A stretch of 64,000 bases of DNA from CBDUZS01 sp965371785. Lineage in GTDB: Bacteria > Fermentibacterota > Fermentibacteria > Fermentibacterales > JCC-6. The notes below the pieces were generated by a model. It searched no databases. It saw only the letters and a list, made by a program, of their open reading frames with translations, and was not told the DNA's origin. The stretch covers positions 9,829 to 73,828 of the forward strand of contig CBDUZS010000002.1 of assembly GCA_965371785.1 (NCBI GenBank), written 5' to 3'. The translations under genes were made by a program, and so were the position numbers. Of the stretch, positions 50,798-59,468 are shown piece after piece; within the stretch, counting starts at the first letter, position 1, and every line of letters starts with the position of its first letter.

Positions 50798-52120
50798 ATG
50801 AAGACTACCGGGCTTGTGATGTTTTCGATACTGATGCTGCTGTCCTGTGGAGGGAGCACCGGAAACGGCGTCAACGTATTGCTGGTTCTCCTCGACACCG
50901 TAAGAGCCGACCATCTCCATTGCTACGGCTACGAATTAGCAACCAGCCCCGTTATAGACAGCCTCGTCAGTTCGGGTACGATTTTCACACAGCTGCAGTC
51001 ACAGAGTTCATGGACCCTGCCATCGATGGCATCGATTCTTACAGGTGTGTCCCCCCGTGAGCATGGAGCGGGACGCAGGAATAGTGAGTTCTACGGCATT
51101 TCCCCCGAGCTGCCAAGCATGCCCCTTCACTTCCACACCTCGGGCTACGAGACCGCTGCATTCATCAACGTGATATTCATGAGCGAAGATTTCGGATTTC
51201 ACAGGGGATTCGATCATTTCGACTGCCAGGGATTCGCAAACAGGCATAGCCTGAGAAGGGCGGGAGAGACAGTCGACCTTGTACTCGACTGGCTCGACCA
51301 GAGAAATCCCGAAAGACCATTCTTCATTGCACTCCATTTTTACGACCCGCACATTCCCTACAATCCGCCTGAGCCCTGGGCTTCCATGTTCACGGATCCC
51401 GGATACGTAGGCGAATACGACACATCATGGGGCAGCGTTCCACAGATGAACGCGATAAACACCGGAGAAGTGGATGTGCCGGAAAGGGGTCTCCTGAACA
51501 TCATCGGCCTATACGACGGCGAGATAGCTTACACCGATCACGAACTGGGAAGATTGCTTGCCGAGCTGAGACGAAGGGGAATCGCTGAGAATACGATAGT
51601 CGTTGTCGTAGCCGATCACGGAGAGGAATTTCTCGAACATGGCAGGATCGAGCACGGAGTCGATCTCTTCCAGGAGGTCCTCCACGTCCCCCTGGTGTTT
51701 TCGGGTCCTGGAATAGAACGGGGGGTCTGGCGCGAAACCCCTGTTTCCCAGATGGATATCTTCCCAACACTGAGCGATCTTGCCGGGCTGGAACCCCCGG
51801 GGGGGATATCGGGGAAAAACATGCTCGGGAGCAGCGGAATTTCACGGGACATCCCCTCAAGCGGTGTGCTCTGGGCTTCCAGCGATATGGCTTCCGTCCG
51901 GCAGGATAACCTCAAGGTCATCTGGTGCATCGAGACCGACTCCATTGCGGCTTACGACCTTCTGGAGGATCCGGGGGAGCTTTCTCCCTTCCCGCCCGAC
52001 TCCGTTCTCACCGAAGCGCTCCAATACTACTGGGCGACGCCGGCGATGGCAGAACCTCCGCTCGTGCCGTTCGGTGAGACGATGAGCCGCGAACTCAGGG
52101 ATCTTGGATACGTAAGGTAA
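50798..52120 (+). CDS. Sulfatase-fold lipoprotein hydrolase or phosphotransferase
   Basis: A 440-residue protein starting at ATG 50798 behind AGGGAAG. A lipobox, MLLSC (Cys17), marks a lipoprotein. The alkaline-phosphatase/sulfatase fold is clear: VLLVLLDTVRADHLHCYGY, SSWTLPSMASILTG, and VADHGEEFLEHG with GVDLFQEVLHVPLVFSGPG. In formylglycine sulfatases the loop is CxPxR; here it reads TLPSM, with Thr at the nucleophile place, as in phosphoethanolamine and lipoteichoic-acid-type transferases. So phosphoryl-group transfer or hydrolysis at the cell surface is more likely than sulfate ester cleavage. It ends the + strand operon block. Confidence 0.85.
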   Translation: MKTTGLVMFSILMLLSCGGSTGNGVNVLLVLLDTVRADHLHCYGYELATSPVIDSLVSSGTIFTQLQSQSSWTLPSMASILTGVSPREHGAGRRNSEFYGISPELPSMPLHFHTSGYETAAFINVIFMSEDFGFHRGFDHFDCQGFANRHSLRRAGETVDLVLDWLDQRNPERPFFIALHFYDPHIPYNPPEPWASMFTDPGYVGEYDTSWGSVPQMNAINTGEVDVPERGLLNIIGLYDGEIAYTDHELGRLLAELRRRGIAENTIVVVVADHGEEFLEHGRIEHGVDLFQEVLHVPLVFSGPGIERGVWRETPVSQMDIFPTLSDLAGLEPPGGISGKNMLGSSGISRDIPSSGVLWASSDMASVRQDNLKVIWCIETDSIAAYDLLEDPGELSPFPPDSVLTEALQYYWATPAMAEPPLVPFGETMSRELRDLGYVR

Positions 52121-52128
52121 TGCATTGT

Positions 52129-52163
52129 AATCGTTTCACCCTCTTTTACGGAGTGAGACGATT
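52129..52163. terminator. Hairpin between convergent genes
   Basis: AATCGTTTCAC (52129-52139) and GTGAGACGATT (52153-52163) form an 11-bp stem with one G-T pair around a 13-base loop, between the sulfatase-fold gene and the convergent beta-barrel gene. It can serve both strands. T-runs beside it are short, so termination strength is uncertain. Confidence 0.6.
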
Positions 52164-52183
52164 CGGGGTCTTCTATGGTTTTC

Positions 52184-52777
52184 TTACCAGAGAAACGCAC
52201 CAATACCGCACTCGAGGAATATCCTGTTCGTAGTCTTGGAGAATGTCTCCGGTTCGTAATCCGATGTGATGTGGCGAGACATGAATCCAAACTCTATCGG
52301 TATCGTGACATGATCCCCGATGATCGGTGATATGCCCAGTCCGAGCTTCACTCCCCATCCGCTCTCAATCGCTCCGGGATCGGTCTCGGACCTTATGTAC
52401 TGGACTGAGCATTCAGCATATGGCATCAGTTGTTCAAGAATGCCCGGGCGTTTCATGTAATATGCTATGCTAGGTCCGATGCTTATATCCTCAGTCCTGA
52501 ATTGTCCTTTGAAATAATAGAAGTCAGCGTCGATACCGACTCCGAATCGGTCGATCGGGAACCAGAGCACCCTCGGGTTGATGTCTAGCGAGAGAGCACC
52601 CTCTTCGGTATAGTTATCTTCCTCGATAGGCAGTCGATAGTATAAGCTGAACATACTCGCCAGATACCAGCTGTTCTTTGCTGTGGCGTTACTGTCTGCC
52701 CGTACGGATCCGAGACCGATCGCGAGAATGAGCAGAATGAAATAGATGCCTGCACGATTTTTCACTGTTTTCTCCAT
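52184..52777 (-). CDS. Outer-membrane beta-barrel protein
   Basis: A 197-residue protein with a signal peptide (AGIYFILLILAIGLGSVRA, cut before DSNA). The mature part is amphipathic beta strands with aromatic girdles (SWYLASMFSLYYRLPI, FGVGIDADFYYFKGQF, IGPSIAYYMKRPG) and ends in an aromatic residue (ECGIGAFLW), the outer-membrane insertion signal. About eight strands fit an OmpW/OmpA-barrel size. No ribosome-binding site is obvious before ATG 52777. Codon use and base composition are AT-richer than the operons to the left. Confidence 0.8.
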   Translation of the reverse strand: MEKTVKNRAGIYFILLILAIGLGSVRADSNATAKNSWYLASMFSLYYRLPIEEDNYTEEGALSLDINPRVLWFPIDRFGVGIDADFYYFKGQFRTEDISIGPSIAYYMKRPGILEQLMPYAECSVQYIRSETDPGAIESGWGVKLGLGISPIIGDHVTIPIEFGFMSRHITSDYEPETFSKTTNRIFLECGIGAFLW

Positions 52778-52817
52778 AACTGATAGTGTATAGGTATATA
52801 CGCCTTCACAATACGGA

Positions 52818-54005
52818 TCAGTTCCTCTGATTGAATTCCGTTCCGAGCTGGTATGATTTCCCCCAGTCGCTCCAGCCGCCTATGATATTGGATGTGGAGA
52901 TCACCATAGTGTCACCTAACAGCTTTACTATGGCGAACCCGTAGCTGTTGTCCGCGCCGGCATCGTTGAAGATGATATTGTCGAAAAAGACACTGTCCTC
53001 CTGTGAGTCCAAACCCGCAAACACTCGCCAATGGTGCTCTTCATGTACGTGACCTGTGAATATGCCGAGAACGTTGTACGGTTGCGCCGCCTGGTAAGTA
53101 GTGTCGTTCCAGTCCCGACGGCAAAGCACGTCGAGCTCCAGATCCCTCATTTCCGGGGTCCACCAATGACCATTAGTGCTTTCGTAATCCCAGCCGTAGT
53201 GCTGGAATATAAGAACGCCGAGTCCAGTTGTACCGACATGCTCTGCGAGGAAGTCCTTCAACCAGTTGAGTTTGGAATAAGATATGTGTGTATTGCTTTC
53301 GTAACCACACGATCCAGCCCATAAGCCAAGCGAGATGAAGTAGTACTGTCCCCAACGCCAGATGTATGCTCCACTGTTGTCGTCGAAGAAAGCCAGAATT
53401 CCTTGCGCATTCCCGATACGGTAATTGATGTAATCACCCGGTTGACCCCAGCCAGTGGGACTGTCGCCGTAGGGTGGGCAATCGTGATTGCCGATAGTGG
53501 GGAATACAGGTTTGTGGACCCTGTATCCACAGCTATAGGCATTGTAGTCAGTGTCAAAAGCCCCGTAGATGGAACCGCCGTCCATGCCGGGATAATCGTT
53601 CTCATAAAGCTGTCTGAACGCTATGAGGTTCTGGGTGTTGTTGGCATCCACCATGTCTCCCAAATGCACGATTCCATGACAGTTGTCGTACAGATGGTCG
53701 TTCAGACCCTGGATCGTCCTGCGATTGCGAATTACATGCCAGGTGTCACGGTATTGATGATCATGGCCTGGCACCCAGCCAGCATAGCTGGCATCGATAT
53801 GGGTATCGGCAATCACGCCGAAGTAAACGATCGTTTCGTTGGGATTCACGGGATGGACATATATAGGATTTGGCATCCCGGGATTATCATTATTTCCATC
53901 GGACGATGGCTCTATTGGGTTATCCCTGCATCCAGTCATTAACATTAACAAGAGAATACCGTGAATAATTATGACTGTCATGATTGCTTTTCGATTCGAG
54001 TACAC
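52818..54005 (-). CDS. Lipoprotein calcineurin-like metallophosphoesterase
   Basis: A 395-residue protein starting at GTG 54005 with GGAGGG upstream. The lipobox LMTGC puts a lipidated Cys near 26. All metallophosphoesterase motifs are present: GVIADTHIDA (DxH), IVHLGDMVDANN (GDxxD), TIGNHDCPPYG (GNHD), FQHYGWDYES and FTGHVHEEHHW (GHxH). It should be a two-metal phosphoesterase at the cell surface or in the periplasm. The substrate is unknown. A Gly/Asn/Pro-rich linker separates the anchor from the enzyme. Confidence 0.88.
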   Translation of the reverse strand: MYSNRKAIMTVIIIHGILLLMLMTGCRDNPIEPSSDGNNDNPGMPNPIYVHPVNPNETIVYFGVIADTHIDASYAGWVPGHDHQYRDTWHVIRNRRTIQGLNDHLYDNCHGIVHLGDMVDANNTQNLIAFRQLYENDYPGMDGGSIYGAFDTDYNAYSCGYRVHKPVFPTIGNHDCPPYGDSPTGWGQPGDYINYRIGNAQGILAFFDDNSGAYIWRWGQYYFISLGLWAGSCGYESNTHISYSKLNWLKDFLAEHVGTTGLGVLIFQHYGWDYESTNGHWWTPEMRDLELDVLCRRDWNDTTYQAAQPYNVLGIFTGHVHEEHHWRVFAGLDSQEDSVFFDNIIFNDAGADNSYGFAIVKLLGDTMVISTSNIIGGWSDWGKSYQLGTEFNQRN

Positions 54006-54059
54006 TGATACCCCTCCATTCTTAATCGCTCGCTGACTACTCTCGGCCCGTAATTCAGG

Positions 54060-57059
54060 CTAGGTCAGGATTCCTTCATTCTTCAGGCGTGTTCTGAGTT
54101 TGCCGAACTCATGCTCGAGTACGGCCAGAAGGGTAGCGCCATTTCCAAGATCACCACTCCTTGCCAGGTTTTCCAGTCTTGCGGACGCATCCGAGAGAGC
54201 CTTTGCCCCGATGTTTGCGGCGGAACCTTTCAGTGTGTGAGCATGCGATCTCAACTCGATTGCATCGGCTTGCCCGAGTGAATCAGCAATCGCATCAATC
54301 TGATCCTCTGCATCACTCATGAACACGCCGAGTATCTCGTGGAAGAGTTTCTTGTCGCTCTGGAGGTCGTTCAGGAGTTTCTCCGAGTCGAATATCGTTG
54401 CATCCGTCTCGGAATCAGAAAAGAGCAGTGGTCTTCTGGTGCTGCTGGGAAGCCATTTGTTGAGCAGGTTGATGATATCGGTCTGATTCACGGGTTTGGC
54501 AATGTAGTCGTTCATGCCTGCTGCGATGCATTTCTCTCTGTCACCTTTGAGAGCGTTCGCGGTCATGGCGATTATTGGAATGTCATGGTTCCTGACGTTT
54601 GAATCGATGTTCCTGATGGCTCTGGTCGCTTCGTATCCGTCCATCTCGGGCATGTGGCAATCCATCAGAACCAGATCGTAGGGGATTAGCTCGAGAGCTT
54701 TCAGAGCCTCGCTGCCGTCTGCAACCGCATCGGATGCGAAACCGTATTTCTCCAGGATCTTGAGAGCTACCAGCTGGTTCACGACGTTGTCTTCCGCTAT
54801 GAGAATTCTCGCACGCCTCCTGCTGGTCTCGGCAATACTGTGCTTTGTCATGATCTTTCCATCACCAGAACGTTTACTGGGCTCTTCCGAATAAAGCGTG
54901 GTAAGACAATCGTGAAGACAGGACTGCTTCACCGGCTTCGTCAGGTATGCCGAGAAACCGACCTCCAAAAGACGTCTGGCGTCACCTCTCCTGCCGATTG
55001 ACGACATCATCACCAGTGTAGTCGAATCTATGGAGGGGTCCTCCTTGATCTTCAACCCGAGCGTTTCACCGTTCATTCCCGGCATCTGCATGTCTATGAT
55101 CGCTATTGCATAGGGATCTTTCATGCCTGAGGCCGCCCTGAGAAGTTCGAGAGCGGTTTCGGCATCCCTGGCAAGGTCGAACCTGCACTTCCAGGATCCG
55201 AGCAGAAGGGAGAGCAGCCTGCGGTTGGTCGGGTTGTCATCTACGGCGAGAATTCTGGCACCCTCGATGCTCGCATGGCTTTCGGGCACCTGCTCCGGGT
55301 TCTTCTGTCTTCCGAATTCTACTTCGAACCAGAACACGGATCCCTTTCCAGGTTTACTTTCCGCTCCGATATCCCCACCCATCATCCGAACCAGTCTTCT
55401 CGATATCGAGAGACCGAGGCCTGTGCCGCCGTACTTCCGTGTGGTCGAAGTGTCAGCCTGTGAAAAGGCTTCGAACAGCTCTTCGAGACGATCCCGCGAG
55501 ATACCGATACCGGTATCGCGAACCTCGAATCTCAGGAGGATTCTCTCGTCCGTCGCCTTCCGTACCGTCACGTGGATACTGATCTCCCCTTCATCAGTGA
55601 ATTTAACGGCATTTCCGGTCAGGTTGACCAGTATCTGGCGAAGCCTGCCGGGGTCGCCACAGACAAAAGAGGGAACCGAGGGGTCGACCATGCTTATGAA
55701 CTCGACATCCTTCTGCTGGGCTCTGAAAGCCATCTGATCGACGAATTCGTCGAGCATTATCCTGAGATCGAAATCGATTATCTCCAGTTCCAGTTTTCCA
55801 GCTTCGATCTTCGAGAAATCGAGAATGTCATTGATTATGGCAAGCAGAGCCTCTCCGCTGTGACGGATGGTCTCCGCGAACTCTCGCTGTTCGGGAGACA
55901 GGTTCGTATCCATCAGGAGTCCCGTCATTCCGATAACACCGTTCAGGGGTGTTCGTATCTCATGGCTCATGTTCGCCAGGAACTCACTCTTCGCATGGCT
56001 TGCCTTCTCGGCTTCCAGAGCTTTCTTTTCCGCCAGATTCAGTGCTTTTTCCAGCTTCAGATTCGCTACGTCGGTTTCTTCCTTGGAGGTCTTCAGAGTC
56101 TCGATGAACTCTTCATGTTTTGCTTCGAGTCTGAGATTGCCCAGTGAGAATGCCACATCGTCTGCAACTTCTTCGAAAATGCTGCGCTCATCCTTGCTGT
56201 CGGCAAGATCGGAGAGGATACCAACCGAGATCAGGCCGTAGACGATGTCGTTGCTCTCGAGCCTTGCGGTGAGGGTCCTGTTGCCCTTGTCCTTCCCGAG
56301 AAGGGGACAATTCTTGCACGAGGAAGACGGATCGAGAATGACAACAGGCCCCTTTTGCTCCATGGCGAGCAGCCCGCACTCGTTCAGGGTCCCGTTCCGG
56401 AAGTTATCCTCGAGTTCGGCAAAGGACTCACCGATACCGGATTCCGCAAACTTGTCGTACTGTCCCGAATCGTTGATCAGAGCTATCCATGCCGAAGTGT
56501 ATCCACGGTTGACGATGAGAGTATCACAGATGCCCTGTATCAGGCTGAGGGGGTCCTTTACCTTCGTGATAAGCTGGTTGACCTTTCTGACTGCAATAAG
56601 GACGCTGTTCAGATGTTTCGCCCTGTCCTCGGCAATGCGTCTGTCACTGATATCGATAAGAGCGGTTATGGCGCCCACGAATTTTCGTTCGTTGTCGAAA
56701 CGGGGGGTAACCAGCGCGAGAATGCACTTTCTCCGGTTCCTTGCGGTAACCATCCAGAGTTCGTACGATGAAGCGATTCCGCTCTTCCTGAGAGCCGTCT
56801 GCGAGGAAACCTTGTCCTCTTCCTCGGGAGAGATGTAATCATGAAGGCTCTTCCCCCTGAGGAATTCGGTTGAATAGACTTCCAGGAGATCTGCAAGAGC
56901 TTTGTTTGCATAGGTGATAACGTCGTCGGCGTCTATCACGGCAATGCCCTCGTGGAGTGAATCGAGTATCATCTCGTAGTATTGATTGAGCTCTGTGAGC
57001 CTGGATATCTCGACGGTTTCAGCAGCGGTGTGGCTTACCTTCTTTTTTCTTAGCCTCAT
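54060..57059 (-). CDS. Hybrid sensor histidine kinase: PAS-GAF-HisKA-ATPase-REC-REC-HPt
   Basis: A 999-residue soluble multi-domain kinase starting at ATG 57059 with GGAG six bases upstream. PAS (about 20-145, ILDSLHEGIAVIDADDV), GAF (about 160-330) with a Cys pair SSSCKNCPLLG, a coiled coil, HisKA with His366 in NMSHEIRTP, and an ATPase with NAVKFTDEG, DTGIGISRDR and GGTGLGLSISRR. Two receivers follow, with Asp655 (IIDMQMPG) and Asp798 (LMDCHMPEMDG), then an HPt domain with His941 in HTLKGSAANIG. It is an unusually complete BarA-like phosphorelay. No transmembrane segment is seen, so the signal is probably cytoplasmic. Confidence 0.95.
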   Translation of the reverse strand: MRLRKKKVSHTAAETVEISRLTELNQYYEMILDSLHEGIAVIDADDVITYANKALADLLEVYSTEFLRGKSLHDYISPEEEDKVSSQTALRKSGIASSYELWMVTARNRRKCILALVTPRFDNERKFVGAITALIDISDRRIAEDRAKHLNSVLIAVRKVNQLITKVKDPLSLIQGICDTLIVNRGYTSAWIALINDSGQYDKFAESGIGESFAELEDNFRNGTLNECGLLAMEQKGPVVILDPSSSCKNCPLLGKDKGNRTLTARLESNDIVYGLISVGILSDLADSKDERSIFEEVADDVAFSLGNLRLEAKHEEFIETLKTSKEETDVANLKLEKALNLAEKKALEAEKASHAKSEFLANMSHEIRTPLNGVIGMTGLLMDTNLSPEQREFAETIRHSGEALLAIINDILDFSKIEAGKLELEIIDFDLRIMLDEFVDQMAFRAQQKDVEFISMVDPSVPSFVCGDPGRLRQILVNLTGNAVKFTDEGEISIHVTVRKATDERILLRFEVRDTGIGISRDRLEELFEAFSQADTSTTRKYGGTGLGLSISRRLVRMMGGDIGAESKPGKGSVFWFEVEFGRQKNPEQVPESHASIEGARILAVDDNPTNRRLLSLLLGSWKCRFDLARDAETALELLRAASGMKDPYAIAIIDMQMPGMNGETLGLKIKEDPSIDSTTLVMMSSIGRRGDARRLLEVGFSAYLTKPVKQSCLHDCLTTLYSEEPSKRSGDGKIMTKHSIAETSRRRARILIAEDNVVNQLVALKILEKYGFASDAVADGSEALKALELIPYDLVLMDCHMPEMDGYEATRAIRNIDSNVRNHDIPIIAMTANALKGDREKCIAAGMNDYIAKPVNQTDIINLLNKWLPSSTRRPLLFSDSETDATIFDSEKLLNDLQSDKKLFHEILGVFMSDAEDQIDAIADSLGQADAIELRSHAHTLKGSAANIGAKALSDASARLENLARSGDLGNGATLLAVLEHEFGKLRTRLKNEGILT

Positions 57060-57098
57060 GACGATCTCCGGGTACCTTCAAGCGGTATTTCAGCCATG

Positions 57099-57590
57099 TC
57101 AGCGGACAAGGGAAATCGACCGGAGAACCGTTCCGTCGACCATGAGGATGTACAGCCCCGTTCTGGAGGAGGACAGATCGAGCAGGAGATCGGAATCAGA
57201 GGAAGTGGAAGAATGAACCAGCCGTCCGGTCGCGTCGAACACCGAAACGGTCTGGTTCCCTGTTAGACCGCTTACACTGAGAAGACCCGTGAAGGGATTC
57301 GGGGATACATCGATCCGCGGCGCACTGTGAATTTCCTCGATACCTGTCCACCAGACCCTGTAGATGGCGTTCCAGGGGCAGTAATTGACACAGATTCCAC
57401 ATCCATCACAAAGCTCGGGATCGATGTAGGCATCCGGTCCAACCATCGATATGGCATTCTGAGGGCAGCAGTAGAGACAGTTTCCGCACCCGGTGCATTT
57501 CGCGGTGTCGACCTGGTAAATCCAGTAAAGAGCAAAGGCGGTTGATGCGAGTAAGAACAGGAGAACCGTCATTGCCGTTCCCTTACGCAT
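57099..57590 (-). CDS. Exported 2x[4Fe-4S] ferredoxin with C-terminal sorting domain
   Basis: A 163-residue protein starting at ATG 57590 with AGGGAG upstream. Order: one N-terminal hydrophobic helix (MTVLLFLLASTAFALYWI) as signal or anchor, a ferredoxin with two complete motifs (CTGCGNCLYCCP and CDGCGICVNYCP), then about 75 residues of Por/FlgD-like C-terminal domain (RIDVSPNPFTGLLSVSGL, VSVFDATGRLVH, LSSSRTGLYILMVDG). Such C-domains direct secretion or surface anchoring in FCB bacteria. Iron-sulfur proteins outside the cytoplasm are uncommon, and no twin-arginine signal is visible. I infer an extracytoplasmic electron carrier. Confidence 0.85.
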   Translation of the reverse strand: MRKGTAMTVLLFLLASTAFALYWIYQVDTAKCTGCGNCLYCCPQNAISMVGPDAYIDPELCDGCGICVNYCPWNAIYRVWWTGIEEIHSAPRIDVSPNPFTGLLSVSGLTGNQTVSVFDATGRLVHSSTSSDSDLLLDLSSSRTGLYILMVDGTVLRSISLVR

Positions 57591-57664
57591 ATAACTCCCT
57601 TGTTTCCGATTGATAAACTGCAAACCATCTTTTTCAGCGGTTATTTTACCCGAAGATAACTGAG

Positions 57665-58132
57665 TCAACGCAGGAATGCCAGCCGTTTTCTAGTAATTTC
57701 CCACCCGAGGATTGCTGCCATGCTGGATACGTTTATGCATTTCCTTCTTCCGGACTGGGGAAGGAACACCCGAAGATCAGCACCGTCCATTACCTCCTGC
57801 GAAACACCCATGGCCTCGTTTCCCAGGACAAAAGCCGATGACAGGGAAAAATCAGCGCCGTCCAACGGTACCGAATCAGAACCTTCGTTCTCGAGCACTA
57901 CGATCTGCCTGCCCGTCTCCCGTGCCCATTCAACGGCTTCTTCGGGAGTGGGGAAGTAGCGCCATGGCACGACTGCAGAAGTACCGCGAGCCGTTCTGGA
58001 TAATTTTCTATTCTCGGGATGTGCCGTTGTCCCGGTAAGGAATACTGCCGAAGGGGAGATGGCTTCCGCCGTTCTGAACACCGAACCGACGTTGAAGGCG
58101 CTCCTGAAATTGTCCAGGATGAACAGGGGCAT
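57665..58132 (-). CDS. SpoU/TrmH family RNA 2'-O-methyltransferase
   Basis: A 155-residue methyltransferase. I use ATG 58132, where the conserved core begins (PLFILDNFRSAFNVGSVFRT); an ATG at 58198 would overlap comEC. The three SpoU motifs are present: N and R in NFRSAFNVGSVFRTAE, FVLGNEAMGVS, and LPQSGRRKCINVSSMAAIL. It makes a 2'-O-methyl on tRNA or rRNA through a trefoil knot SAM site. The exact target is not set by sequence. It is divergent from the ComEC gene with only 40 bases between starts. Confidence 0.9.
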   Translation of the reverse strand: MPLFILDNFRSAFNVGSVFRTAEAISPSAVFLTGTTAHPENRKLSRTARGTSAVVPWRYFPTPEEAVEWARETGRQIVVLENEGSDSVPLDGADFSLSSAFVLGNEAMGVSQEVMDGADLRVFLPQSGRRKCINVSSMAAILGWEITRKRLAFLR

Positions 58133-58172
58133 ACCGCTTGAAGAATGGATGGAAGGGGAGTACAATGATGTA

Positions 58173-59468
58173 ATGAAACTCCGGACCTGTGTGATCATCT
58201 CCGTTTTTCTCTTTCTGGTATCGTACTACACCCTGCCAGTGCGCATATCTTACATCTGTGCACTGACACTGTCAGTCTGCACAATCGTAACGGGAACATT
58301 CAGTTCCCGAAGGTCTCCCGCAACCGTCCTGATGCTGCTGTCGGCGCCGTTGTGGGGAATGGCCCTGTCCAGCAACGCATCGCTACCCGGAGAGGCCGCA
58401 TTCGCAGGAGGCATCTGGCATGGCAGAGTCAGCTCCGTAACGAGCACCGGTGTAATGCTCGATACCGAAGCCGGGAGGTTCTGGGCATCCTCTAGGAGCC
58501 TTTCCCGCGAGAGCGCGATCTCGGATTCCGTAACCGCTCTCGGTTGCAGGTCCGGCAGGTTCATCGAGGTCTATTCATTCACAGTGAAGCCATCCACGTC
58601 ACCGGTTATGCGCCTGCGCGACCTGCTCTGCAGCAGGTGGCAGAAACGGATCCGTTCACGTGAAGCCCTGTCTGCAGTACTTGCCTTACTGGTGGGAGAC
58701 AGGTCCAGGATAACGCAGGGCTTCAGGAACGTATTCCGGCGATCCGGCACATCACACCTTCTTGCCGTATCCGGGCTGCACGTCGGGCTCGTCGCCGCAC
58801 TCCTGTACATGATCCTAAGGAGGGCTGCAGGCAGGACAGCTCGAATGGCATTACTCGTTGCAGCTTGTCTGGTTCTTTTCACGGTTATTACCGGCTCCCG
58901 GGCTTCTACCGTCAGAGCCGCGCTGATGGCAGGTGCGGTCATGTTCCTGTCCCTGCGCTACGGCAGCAGGGTAGACTTCCTCAGTATCTGGTGCGTTGCG
59001 GCTCTGCTGATGATCGTTGCCGTTCCCGGAATCATGGAGGACAGGGGAGCCCAGCTCTCGTTCGGAGCCGTGCTTGCTCTCATTCTGTTCGCCACGAGAT
59101 TCCCGGGCCGCAAGGGGATCCTCCTCACGCCGCTCCACGCGGGAATCGTCGTGACCTTTACAATGGCACCGCTCGTATCGAGCATTTTCGGTGGTATTTG
59201 CCCTCAGGCTCCCGCTGCAACGACCCTCTCCCTGCCGTTCATGCTCGTGACGATGCTGCTGGGTGTCGTTTCGCTTCTGCCAGTTGTCGCAGTTGGTGCT
59301 GCCGTACTGCTAGAGTGGAATGTCTGGCTATGGCTCGGGCTCCTGAAGCTCTTCTGTTTTGAACCGCTGCAAACCGATGGTTTCCTCTGGACAGCACTCT
59401 GGCTGCTTCTTCTGCTGGTCTTATGGGCGATGAAGTGGAGGAAGGGGTTCCTGAGGAGGTTCAGGTAG
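58173..59468 (+). CDS. ComEC/Rec2-like competence channel without MBL domain
   Basis: A 431-residue membrane protein starting at ATG 58173; GGGGAG lies 13 bases upstream and ATG 58149 is possible. An N-terminal region with two helices and an OB-like stretch (about 45-190) precedes the competence domain with the signature SHLLAVSGLHVGLVAALLY, then GSRASTVRAALMAGAVMF and EDRGAQLSFGAVLALILF. Typical ComEC has 700-800 residues with a C-terminal metallo-beta-lactamase domain; here the protein ends after the last helices. DNA uptake is the family role. The missing domain may be encoded elsewhere or lost. Confidence 0.85.
   Translation: MKLRTCVIISVFLFLVSYYTLPVRISYICALTLSVCTIVTGTFSSRRSPATVLMLLSAPLWGMALSSNASLPGEAAFAGGIWHGRVSSVTSTGVMLDTEAGRFWASSRSLSRESAISDSVTALGCRSGRFIEVYSFTVKPSTSPVMRLRDLLCSRWQKRIRSREALSAVLALLVGDRSRITQGFRNVFRRSGTSHLLAVSGLHVGLVAALLYMILRRAAGRTARMALLVAACLVLFTVITGSRASTVRAALMAGAVMFLSLRYGSRVDFLSIWCVAALLMIVAVPGIMEDRGAQLSFGAVLALILFATRFPGRKGILLTPLHAGIVVTFTMAPLVSSIFGGICPQAPAATTLSLPFMLVTMLLGVVSLLPVVAVGAAVLLEWNVWLWLGLLKLFCFEPLQTDGFLWTALWLLLLLVLWAMKWRKGFLRRFR

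Noticed and set aside
53403..53942. Plus-strand frame of 179 codons with Val/Ile-rich sequence
   Set aside because: It is antisense to the lipoprotein phosphoesterase, whose metal-binding motifs are all on the other strand; no ribosome-binding site is present.
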